Positions 7,640 through 15,093 of a stretch of DNA of 64,000 bases are shown here, one piece after another. How positions within the stretch are numbered: position 1 is the first letter of the stretch; every line of letters starts with the position of its first letter. The translations under genes and the position numbers were made by a program. The notes beneath the pieces are model-generated. The model worked only from the letters and a program-made list of their open reading frames with translations. It was not told the DNA's origin and searched no databases. Source of the DNA: a bacterium (lineage in GTDB: Bacteria > Bacteroidota > Bacteroidia > Flavobacteriales_D > Crocinitomicaceae); assembly GCA_024742305.1 (NCBI GenBank), contig JANSYQ010000003.1, positions 143,504 through 207,503 of the forward strand, written 5' to 3'.

Positions 7640-8857
7640 TTACATCTTCTGCACGGTCTCCACTTGGACACCATTCATAGTTTCAATGCGTAAAAAGTAT
7701 ACACCTGTTGCAAATGCGTTTAGGTCAAAAGTTTGTGTACCTCCGTTGGGCTTTACAGTTGTTAGAACACTTCCCAAAGCATCTATCAATTGAATTGACT
7801 GAACCTTCTGCTCGCCCCACTCAACTGTGAAAGTTCCTTCGGTTGGATTCGGAGCGATGGTTAGCGCAGATTCTCCTACTTCAGAAAGTTGGGCATACTG
7901 CGGACAGATAATATCGTACAGAAACGATGCTGACTCCCATAAAACAGAGTCTGCCACGGCATTAGAACCTTGGAAATAGCTTACATGACCTGTTCCCGGA
8001 AAGGTGATAAGCTCAGTGGTAATACCTGCATTTTGCGCTTCTTGATCAATTAAAAACGATCCTTCCATGTTGATAATAGGGAAGCCAGCAATGCTTGCAG
8101 CACCAGCCGCGTAAGGAACCACATCATCGCCGTCATCATGCACAGAGAAAACAGCGGGGTCATTTGCATCAACGTAAGACGACTTACGTAATGCTCCAGA
8201 GAAATTCAAAACTCCCCGAACATTATCCGTATACTGTGTGTTAGTAGAACTATTTCCTGTCCAGCCCCCATTACTTGCTAATAAAGGCTGAATATAGGCT
8301 TCAATAACGTCATTAGAGTCGAGCAAGGCCGCATGTGCTGCAGTAATGGCACCTGCTGAAATTCCTCCTAAAAAGATGTTGTTGGTATCTACGCGATAAT
8401 TGTTTGACGTTGCAGCATCTTCTTTGAAGAATCGGATCGCTGCTTTCATGTCTGAAACAGCCATTAAAACTTCTTCAGTCATGGCAACGGAATCCGGCAG
8501 CGGAAACAAGGGTCCGTCGTACAAGCGATAGTCGATGGTAGCTGCCGTATACCCTAGTGCTGTGTAGTACTCACACATCCAGTCCATATCTTGACGCGTT
8601 CCGGAAATAAAACTACCTCCAAAAGCAACGATTACCAATGGGCGCTCGGCTGCCATATCCCCCGTCGGCTCATAAAAGTCGAGATAAAGGTCCTGATTAC
8701 TTCCACCATAAGTGGTCGCATTTCCATACAAAATCCCCGTTGAAGAAGAAGGAATGTAACTAAATGAAGCGTATCGCGATCCATCGCAAGTTGCGACTTG
8801 ACCAAAGGATAGAGAACTCGTAAAAAAGGCAAACGTTAGTAGTTGAAGCAGTTTCAT
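7640..8857 (-). CDS. Secreted alpha/beta hydrolase (esterase-like) with T9SS type A sorting domain
   Basis: The start at 8857 gives a signal peptide (MKLLQLLTFAFFTSSLSFGQ). The upstream in-frame ATG at 8929 adds a non-signal leader and is less likely. The 405-residue protein has an alpha/beta hydrolase domain: an oxyanion-type strand VIVAFGGSF, nucleophile elbow GISAG (family GxSxG) in FLGGISAGAITAAH, probable acid in VHDDGDDVVPY and catalytic His in FPGTGHVSYF. This resembles carboxylesterase or BD-FAE-like enzymes. A Cys pair (CDGSR near the N-terminus, IICPQY near the end of the catalytic domain) may form a disulfide. The last ~75 residues are a type A sorting domain (IAPNPTEGTFTVEW ... 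ATGVYFLRIE). The protein is expected at the surface or outside, cleaving ester bonds of an unknown substrate. Confidence 0.87.
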   Translation of the reverse strand: MKLLQLLTFAFFTSSLSFGQVATCDGSRYASFSYIPSSSTGILYGNATTYGGSNQDLYLDFYEPTGDMAAERPLVIVAFGGSFISGTRQDMDWMCEYYTALGYTAATIDYRLYDGPLFPLPDSVAMTEEVLMAVSDMKAAIRFFKEDAATSNNYRVDTNNIFLGGISAGAITAAHAALLDSNDVIEAYIQPLLASNGGWTGNSSTNTQYTDNVRGVLNFSGALRKSSYVDANDPAVFSVHDDGDDVVPYAAGAASIAGFPIINMEGSFLIDQEAQNAGITTELITFPGTGHVSYFQGSNAVADSVLWESASFLYDIICPQYAQLSEVGESALTIAPNPTEGTFTVEWGEQKVQSIQLIDALGSVLTTVKPNGGTQTFDLNAFATGVYFLRIETMNGVQVETVQKM

Positions 8858-8929
8858 GTTTAAATTTTTACGCAAAGTACAAAAAGTAACAGAATTCTCT
8901 GAAATCTTTGTGATGAGCGGATTTAGCAT

Positions 8930-8963
8930 AAAAAAACGGACCCCGATTTACACCGAAGTCCGT
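8930..8963 (-). terminator. Intrinsic terminator of icd
   Basis: On the minus strand a 10-bp stem (8954-8963 with 8936-8945, two G-T pairs) encloses an 8-base loop and is followed by seven T residues. It lies 28 bp after the icd stop codon. Confidence 0.85.
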
Positions 8964-8990
8964 CAATATCAACCAATTACTTTTAGTAAT

Positions 8991-10493
8991 CTATTCACCT
9001 TGACCTAACGAGAATCCTCGTCCGCCATCAAAGTGATATAAGTTTTCTGTTTTCACTACGTCGAATCCTGCTGCATTCGCATTGTTTAACAACTCAAGCA
9101 CAGAGGCATAAGCTTCCGTTTCGTACACTGGTGCACCGTCTTTGAATGGTACAAAACGACATCTCCAGTGATCTGTACAGTAGGTTTCTGGCATTCCGTT
9201 CGGGAATACTTTCACACCACGATTGGTGATCATTTTCAATTGCAAGTTTCCTCCAGTCACTTTGGATAGATTGTTTCCAATTTCGTTTGCATCAGATCCT
9301 TCCCAGTCGATGAATAAATCAACGCCAACTAGCGTTTTATCTTCTTTCTTGCGGTTGTAATCAGGAATATTGATTTCTCCACTTCCTGACGCAAGCGTAC
9401 TCATTGGTAACTTTTCTGGGTTTTGACCCAAGCGCTCAATCACAGCGTCAGCAAACTCACCAGTATTGACTTTCTTCGCGCTTTTTCCTTCTTGGTAGAT
9501 GTCAGCCGTGTGGTATCCATCTTCCAATGTGCGCAACCAAGCATTTTTGATTTTGTCTGCTGTTTCATTCTGACCAAGGTGTGCCAACATCATCACTGCT
9601 CCGTTCAACAAACCTGAAGGGTTGGCAATCGCCTGTCCTGCAATATCTGGTGCTGATCCGTGAATCGCCTCAAACATGGAAACTTCTTTTCCGATATTCG
9701 CAGAACCACACATTCCTACCGATCCTGCGATCTCAGCAGCGATGTCCGAAATGATATCTCCGTACAAGTTAGACGTTACAATAACATCGTAATTTTGAGG
9801 TTTTGCTGCCAATCGTGCAGAGGCAATATCAATGATTTGTGTTTCGCTTTCGATGTCTGGATACTCCGCCGAAATTTCGTCAAATACCTTGTGGAACAAT
9901 CCATCGGTAATCTTCATGATGTTGTCCTTAACCATACACGTCACTTTCTTACGACCGTAGGCGCGTGCATATTCAAAGGCATAGCGAACAATCTTTTCAG
10001 ACCCTGGACGTGTGATTAACTTCAAACACTGATACACATCTTGCGTTTGGCGGTGCTCAATTCCTGCGTATAAATCTTCCTCGTTCTCACGCACGATTAC
10101 TACGTCCATATCTGTATGGAACGTTTTAATATATGGATGCAAAGAAGTCACCGGACGCACATTGGCGAACAATCCCAACGACTTACGCATAGTAACATTC
10201 AAACTCTTATACCCCTTTCCTTGTGGTGTCGTAATCGGAGCTTTCAAAATGATTTTGCATTTGCGAATGGTTTCCCATGCTTCCTTCCCGATACCTGCAG
10301 TTTCACCAGACAAGTATACCTTCTCGCCTACTTCAATTGTGTGTGGCTCGATATTCGCCCCAGCAGCATCCAAAATGCGCAAGGTTGCCTTCATAATTTC
10401 TGGTCCAATTCCATCTCCCATGGCTACGGCAATTGGAACCGCAACTCCTGTGTTTGTTTTACTTTCTTGTGACATGACTGAGTTATCTAACAT
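8991..10493 (-). CDS. icd: Isocitrate dehydrogenase (NADP-type, Thermus-like long form)
   Basis: A 500-residue beta-decarboxylating dehydrogenase converting isocitrate to 2-oxoglutarate in the TCA cycle. Seen: the N-terminal MGDGIGPEIM motif, substrate-loop residues in SLNVTMRKSLGLFANVRP, REN(E)EDLYAGIEH, the Tyr/Lys pair in FEYARAYGRKK and VKDNIM, the metal-binding Asp segment SNLYGDIISDIAAE, and the GSAPDIAGQ nucleotide loop. A ~140-residue C-terminal extension after residue ~355 matches the longer Thermus-type enzymes rather than the E. coli type. The start is either 10493 or the ATG at 10475, since both precede the conserved core. A -7 element lies at 10512-10519. The gene is followed by a clear terminator, so it is probably monocistronic. 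Confidence 0.95.
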   Translation of the reverse strand: MLDNSVMSQESKTNTGVAVPIAVAMGDGIGPEIMKATLRILDAAGANIEPHTIEVGEKVYLSGETAGIGKEAWETIRKCKIILKAPITTPQGKGYKSLNVTMRKSLGLFANVRPVTSLHPYIKTFHTDMDVVIVRENEEDLYAGIEHRQTQDVYQCLKLITRPGSEKIVRYAFEYARAYGRKKVTCMVKDNIMKITDGLFHKVFDEISAEYPDIESETQIIDIASARLAAKPQNYDVIVTSNLYGDIISDIAAEIAGSVGMCGSANIGKEVSMFEAIHGSAPDIAGQAIANPSGLLNGAVMMLAHLGQNETADKIKNAWLRTLEDGYHTADIYQEGKSAKKVNTGEFADAVIERLGQNPEKLPMSTLASGSGEINIPDYNRKKEDKTLVGVDLFIDWEGSDANEIGNNLSKVTGGNLQLKMITNRGVKVFPNGMPETYCTDHWRCRFVPFKDGAPVYETEAYASVLELLNNANAAGFDVVKTENLYHFDGGRGFSLGQGE

Positions 10494-10511
10494 AGTTTAT
10501 GCAAATTTCCG

Positions 10512-10519
10512 CAAATATA
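10512..10519 (-). promoter_or_regulatory. -7 promoter element upstream of icd (TATATTTG)
   Basis: An exact TAnnTTTG match on the minus strand, with a transcription start expected near 10505, only about 12 nt before the ATG at 10493. No clear TTG is present at the -33 distance. Confidence 0.5.
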
Positions 10520-10676
10520 ACTTTTGCTTATGTATTACGGAATAAAGTTGGGAATTTACGAATTAATATGGCTTATTTGTTTGATAAAAATGGCTTATTC
10601 TTCCACAAGTGAAATGGTTCGGGTTGAATTGTCTATTTTGGATCACGAAACAAATACTTAACTCAAACTATCATCT

Positions 10677-11252
10677 ATGGATGCTCAGGAAGCGCTTCAA
10701 ATTCTCAAGGAGGGAAACAAACGATACGTAAAAGGTGAATTGAAACACCCACATACCGATAACTCCCGACGGGACAACCTCAAAGAATCACAACAACCTT
10801 TTGCCGTGATACTTAGCTGCGCCGATTCTCGCGTAGTTCCTGAACTCATTTTTGACCAAGGATTGGGCGATTTGTTCGTAATTCGAGTAGCTGGGAATAT
10901 TGCCAAGGATAAGGTTCTTGGAAGTATGGAGTATGCAATAAAGTTCCTGAATTCCAAACTTATCATAGTACTCGGTCATGAAAGCTGTGGAGCCGTAAGT
11001 GCAAGTTTAGGAGATAGTGATCCCGGGGGACATATCGGAGCAATCATCGAAAAAATTAAACCAGCCGTGTATATGGCACGACGCATGGAAGGAGATCATC
11101 TGACGAACGCAATCCAAGTGAATGCGCAGTTAGTTTCTGAAGAAATTAAAGAAGCTAAGCCTATTCTAAACGAAGCGGTGAAGCATGGTGGACTCCAAGT
11201 AGTCTCCGCTTATTATGAATTATCGACAGGCCAGGTTCAATTTTTTGACTAG
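10677..11252 (+). CDS. Beta-class carbonic anhydrase
   Basis: A 191-residue enzyme interconverting CO2 and bicarbonate. The zinc ligands are visible: Cys48 and Asp50 in LSCADSRV (with Arg52 completing the Asp-Arg dyad), and His101 and Cys104 in GHESCGAV. The length is standard for the beta class, and there is no signal peptide, so it is cytoplasmic. The stop codon is 2 bp from the end of the convergent SbtA-type transporter gene. The pairing suggests the enzyme uses or traps imported bicarbonate, although the genes are not co-transcribed. Confidence 0.95.
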   Translation: MDAQEALQILKEGNKRYVKGELKHPHTDNSRRDNLKESQQPFAVILSCADSRVVPELIFDQGLGDLFVIRVAGNIAKDKVLGSMEYAIKFLNSKLIIVLGHESCGAVSASLGDSDPGGHIGAIIEKIKPAVYMARRMEGDHLTNAIQVNAQLVSEEIKEAKPILNEAVKHGGLQVVSAYYELSTGQVQFFD

Positions 11253-11254
11253 CG

Positions 11255-12232
11255 TTACCCCGCCATTGCGTGGATAATATTATCGTATATCGGAATTCCC
11301 AACATTACGTTTATCGGGAAAGTAATGCCCAATGCCATTGGTAAGTACAAACTAGGATTGGCTTCCGGAACGGCTTGTTTCATGGCAGCAGGAACAGCAA
11401 TATAAGATGCACTCGCACCTAGTATAGCAAATAGCAATTGGTTTCCTTCTGAGTCTGTCAGTTGCATACTAAGCATAAGCGCAATAATTCCACCGAAAAA
11501 TGGCATCAAGGTGGCAAACAAGAAAGGATATACACCTCTTTTTACAATGATCCCCAGTTGTTTTCCACTGGTGAGTCCCATATCAAGAAGGAATACCGCC
11601 AAGAATCCTTTGAAGATGTCGGTAGTAAACGGTCGAATTCCTTCTGCTTGTTCATCTGAGGCTAGAAATCCGATCACCAAACTTCCTATGATTAAAAGAA
11701 CGCTACCGTTCGTGATAGAGTGCCAAACCACTTGTCGGAATCCGGTAGCACTTCCATTTTTCGCTTCGGGGCTTCTGAAATAGTTAATCAAGAGGATGGC
11801 CACGATAATCGCTGGTGCTTCCATCATTGCCATAACTGCAATCATGTGTCCGCTGTATTCAATCGCCTCAAACTCCAAAAACGATGTTGCGGTCACGAAG
11901 GTAACAGCACTCACAGAACCGTAAGAAGCGGCAATAGCTCCGGCGTTCGCTACGCTGAACTTTCGCTTCAGAATAAAAAAGCTAATAATGGGAATGAAAA
12001 CTGCCATAAAAACACCGAGCAACAAACTCAGAAAGACTTCCAACCCTAACCCACTGTGCGAAAGCTCCTGTCCTCCTTTGAATCCAATGGACAGCAACAA
12101 GTAGATGGAAATAAACTTCGAACTGCTTTCCGGAATCTTTAAGTCACTCTTGAACTGCACTGCAAGAATTCCGAGGAGGAAGAAAAGTAATGCTGGGTTG
12201 GTGAAGTTGTCGATGAGTGCTTGAAATTCCAT
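11255..12232 (-). CDS. SbtA-family sodium-dependent bicarbonate transporter
   Basis: A 325-residue inner-membrane protein with about ten hydrophobic helices in two inverted halves. It resembles the SbtA (DUF897) family: the N-terminal segment ALLFFLLGILAVQFKSDLKIP, the conserved SIGFKGGQEL loop, AASYGSVSAVTFVTA in the first half and ILGASASYIAVPAAMK in the second, the Gly/Ser-rich broken-helix motifs typical of these carriers. Cyanobacterial SbtA imports bicarbonate with sodium, and the adjacent carbonic anhydrase gene supports the same substrate here. No SbtB-like PII regulator gene is seen next to it, though SbtB often accompanies SbtA in cyanobacteria. Confidence 0.88.
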   Translation of the reverse strand: MEFQALIDNFTNPALLFFLLGILAVQFKSDLKIPESSSKFISIYLLLSIGFKGGQELSHSGLGLEVFLSLLLGVFMAVFIPIISFFILKRKFSVANAGAIAASYGSVSAVTFVTATSFLEFEAIEYSGHMIAVMAMMEAPAIIVAILLINYFRSPEAKNGSATGFRQVVWHSITNGSVLLIIGSLVIGFLASDEQAEGIRPFTTDIFKGFLAVFLLDMGLTSGKQLGIIVKRGVYPFLFATLMPFFGGIIALMLSMQLTDSEGNQLLFAILGASASYIAVPAAMKQAVPEANPSLYLPMALGITFPINVMLGIPIYDNIIHAMAG

Positions 12233-12407
12233 TTCGCTGTGTTTTTTGAATTTTCGGCGGCAAAGATTGGTTTATTATTCGATAACTATGTATTTATATT
12301 TTCAATGTATAATATATCAATACGCTTATACATCAAGGTAGACGCTGATGAATCAGGCTTAATTCACGGATTTGTTGCTATTCGGAATTCCATTACTTTT
12401 AGACTAC

Positions 12408-14168
12408 ATGAAACTTCTACTTTACATTCTTTTGGGGACTACCCTGCTATTTGGCTGTTCTGACAACGGAGAACATGTAAAATCAGGTGACTCAAAGGCA
12501 GCAGCCTCATTCAATGAGAAAGCGTCGAAGTTTTTGGATAATAATGCCGATAGCGCATTGTACTATTCTGAAAAGGCATTTGAAGTAGCCACACTTGCAA
12601 AGGACATCGAAAACAAAGCCAATGCACTTCTTCTAGAAAGCACTGCACTTCGTCAACAAGGCAAGTTAAAGTCATCGTTTCAGCAAATTAGAAAAGCTCA
12701 AAAATTACTAGAAGACAGGTCGTCTTGCGACCGTTTGAAAAACGATGTTCTTTTGCAACAAGGTCAATTGTATGTCGATTTCGGGCAATACGACGAAGCA
12801 CTAAATCAATTTTTGACTGTTTCAATAAACCTTGAAAAATGCAAAAATGATGAACTATTAGCCGAGTGTTTATCTCACATGGGGCTGCTTTACTATCGAA
12901 TTGGTGATTACAAAAAAGCAAGTGCGGTTAATGCAAAGGTGATCCGCAAACTGGGTGTCTCAAAAAATAGTACAACGAGAGGGGCATACTATACATTGAA
13001 CGGATATCTCGCCGCACAAAACGGTAATTACTTGGCCGCATTGGCTTCGTTAAATAAAGCCAAGGACGTCTACAAGGCCGACAATGATAAGGTGCGGTAT
13101 TGCAATTCGTATTTAAATATCGCCTTTGCACATCGTAAAAATGGAAACTTTGAAAAGGCGAAGCAGGCTGTTGAGACATCCATTGAACTAAGTAAGAATA
13201 TCAACTATGTACAACTGTATGTCGACGGACTGAACAAACTGGGCGAAATTTATACCAAAATAGGAGCTTTCGATAAGGCAGATTCCATCTTAAACCTAGG
13301 GTTAAGAAAAGCAGAAAAAATCAAAGACCAAGCTTTACTGGCAGAGTACTATCTTCATCTGGGCGCCTTGAATTCAGCAAAACCCGATTACAAAAAAGCG
13401 TATTACTATCAAAAGAAGTTTCAAGAAACAAAAGACCGGATTTTTAATGATCAACGTGCCTTCAGAATTTCAGACTTGGAAGTGCAATATGAGACCAAGA
13501 AGATCAAGGCTAAGAATGAGGAGTTAGCGCAGGAAAGTGAACGTCGCAAACTCTACTCTATCGTACTTGGGATATTTGGTCTTATGGCAATTGGTCTCAT
13601 TGTGTTGATTGTTAATCGCAACCGAATTCGCATCAAGTTCATTCGACAGCAAAAAGAATTGGATGCAGAGCGCCTCAAAAAACAAGAGTTGGTAACACGG
13701 CAATTGGAGATTGAAAAAGAGTTGAAACAAAAAGAAAACGAGGAGCTCCAGAAAGAGAATCAGCGCAAAGAACACGAACTAAGCGTAGTTGCTATGCACA
13801 TCTATCAAAAGAATGAGAGCCTTTCACAATTAATGGAAGAACTTCAGTCTGGAACTACTGAAAATACCAATAGACTGAAAAGTATCATTCGCCAAAACCT
13901 AACGTTGGATGACGATTGGGAAAAGTTTAAAATCCACTTTGATCAGGTACATAAAGGCTTTTTCGAAAGAATTTCCAACGGTTTTCCAAAGCTTACCAAT
14001 CAAGACCTCCGTCATTGTTCTTACATTCGGATGAATCTCTCCACCAAAGAGATTTCTCGATTGCTCAATATCAACCCAACCAGTGTGCAGCGTTCCCGTG
14101 TTCGGTTGAAACAAAAACTCAACCTCGATAAGTCAACTGACCTGTACAAGTACATTCAACAGTATTGA
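12408..14168 (+). CDS. TPR-repeat membrane regulator with C-terminal LuxR-like helix-turn-helix
   Basis: Started at ATG 12408, which gives a lipoprotein-like signal (LLFGC, Cys17); the longer frame from 12372 adds a hydrophobic leader. In the 586-residue protein, residues 35-350 form tetratricopeptide repeats (for example YDEALNQFLTVSINLEKC, GDYKKASAVNAKVIRK, GNFEKAKQAVETSIEL). A membrane segment follows at about 382-403 (YSIVLGIFGLMAIGLIVLIV), then a long coiled coil (about 410-475) and a C-terminal helix-turn-helix (LSTKEISRLLNINPTSVQRSRVRL) like NarL/LuxR output domains. The architecture is common in Bacteroidetes as TPR-containing transcriptional regulators. It sits just upstream of, and reads in the same direction as, the T9SS operon, whose promoter region carries phased repeats it could bind. 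That link is inference. Confidence 0.85.
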   Translation: MKLLLYILLGTTLLFGCSDNGEHVKSGDSKAAASFNEKASKFLDNNADSALYYSEKAFEVATLAKDIENKANALLLESTALRQQGKLKSSFQQIRKAQKLLEDRSSCDRLKNDVLLQQGQLYVDFGQYDEALNQFLTVSINLEKCKNDELLAECLSHMGLLYYRIGDYKKASAVNAKVIRKLGVSKNSTTRGAYYTLNGYLAAQNGNYLAALASLNKAKDVYKADNDKVRYCNSYLNIAFAHRKNGNFEKAKQAVETSIELSKNINYVQLYVDGLNKLGEIYTKIGAFDKADSILNLGLRKAEKIKDQALLAEYYLHLGALNSAKPDYKKAYYYQKKFQETKDRIFNDQRAFRISDLEVQYETKKIKAKNEELAQESERRKLYSIVLGIFGLMAIGLIVLIVNRNRIRIKFIRQQKELDAERLKKQELVTRQLEIEKELKQKENEELQKENQRKEHELSVVAMHIYQKNESLSQLMEELQSGTTENTNRLKSIIRQNLTLDDDWEKFKIHFDQVHKGFFERISNGFPKLTNQDLRHCSYIRMNLSTKEISRLLNINPTSVQRSRVRLKQKLNLDKSTDLYKYIQQY

Positions 14169-14238
14169 ACCTCGTCACACCTTCGATTTTTTAAAATTCT
14201 CACAGAATACCCGCCAATTGTGACCAATAGAGGTGGTC

Positions 14239-14289
14239 GTCATAGTTTTGTCATAGGGTAAATCATACCGCATACACTTTTTGTCATAG
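14239..14289 (+). promoter_or_regulatory. Three phased GTCATAG boxes upstream of the T9SS operon promoter
   Basis: GTCATAG occurs at 14239-14245, 14250-14256 and 14283-14289. The second and third copies extend to TTTTGTCATAGG (14246-14257 and 14279-14290). Start-to-start distances are 11 and 33 bp, so all boxes face the same side of the helix. The last box ends 8 bp before the predicted -33 element, a typical place for an activator. Confidence 0.55.
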
Positions 14290-14297
14290 GTGAATAA

Positions 14298-14328
14298 TTG
14301 CCACAGGATTGCGTCCAACATAACTTTG
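14298..14328 (+). promoter_or_regulatory. Bacteroidetes-type promoter of the T9SS operon
   Basis: A -33 TTG (14298-14300), then 20 bp, then TAACTTTG (14321-14328), an exact fit to the TTG-N19-21-TAnnTTTG consensus. Transcription should begin near 14334, leaving a ~40-nt leader. The leader contains a small hairpin (14345-14349 with 14356-14360). Confidence 0.75.
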
Positions 14329-14376
14329 TAACGGACAACTAAACTGGGCCATTAAGCCCATCTATATCGACGACTT

Positions 14377-15093
14377 ATGACAAGAACAAGAATCTTAATT
14401 ATTGCGTGTATAACATGTTTCAGCGCAAACGCACAACAAGACTTCTCCAGTGTATGGACAAACTATGCTCCGGGATCAACACTGTACAATTCTAACTCCT
14501 TTGACGGTTCATTTGAAGTAACAAACGAATCAGGACAAACGTTCCAAGCTGGAGATACACTCTGGGTCGGCTATCAGTTGGATGGTAATTTTTACTCCTT
14601 GGACCTGACACCGGGATCAGCTTCATTTGTGCTACTTCAGAACGATCTCACACCAGGGAGTTCGATCACAACAGGGGCGCCCGGCACTCCAACGATTGGA
14701 GGACTAAGTTCACCCATTCAAGTATGTTGTGTTGTATTTGGTGTTGGAATGAGTAGCGTATCACCTTCTTTCCCCCTCGATGATAACCCAAATGATAATA
14801 CGAGTTGCTTCGTGCTCAACCCAAACAATGACCCATCGGCAAGCATCGAAGAGAACCAACTCTCTTTTATGTTCGAACTTTATGGCTCCACGCATGAACT
14901 AATTTGGAATTGGGAGACAGGTGCTACTGCTGAAGTTTGTTTGATCAACTCTTTAGGTCAAACAGTCTACAAAACAACAAAATCATTCGACCCGGGAATA
15001 AGTAAAGAGTCAATTCAATTACAACCCGGAACCTATTATGTCATTGTAAATATTGACGGCCACACCATCCGAAACAAAATTGCTCTGTTGTAA
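14377..15093 (+). CDS. Small T9SS-exported protein with C-terminal sorting domain
   Basis: A 238-residue protein with a signal peptide (MTRTRILIIACITCFSANAQ). The central ~140 residues are beta-rich and Ser/Gly/Pro rich, without a recognised domain. The final ~75 residues (from SIEENQL to RNKIALL) carry the type A sorting fold: AEVCLINSLGQTVYK, then LQPGTYYVIVNIDG. It is the first gene of the four-gene operon; its stop codon overlaps the next start (TAATG). It may be a surface or filament component exported together with the larger neighbours. Confidence 0.8.
   Translation: MTRTRILIIACITCFSANAQQDFSSVWTNYAPGSTLYNSNSFDGSFEVTNESGQTFQAGDTLWVGYQLDGNFYSLDLTPGSASFVLLQNDLTPGSSITTGAPGTPTIGGLSSPIQVCCVVFGVGMSSVSPSFPLDDNPNDNTSCFVLNPNNDPSASIEENQLSFMFELYGSTHELIWNWETGATAEVCLINSLGQTVYKTTKSFDPGISKESIQLQPGTYYVIVNIDGHTIRNKIALL

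Noticed and set aside
8858..8929. Upstream ATG for the esterase-like cargo
   Set aside because: The added residues precede and mask the signal peptide; start 8857 is better.
14169..14238. Separate terminator for the TPR regulator gene
   Set aside because: No stem with a T tract was found between 14168 and the GTCATAG boxes.
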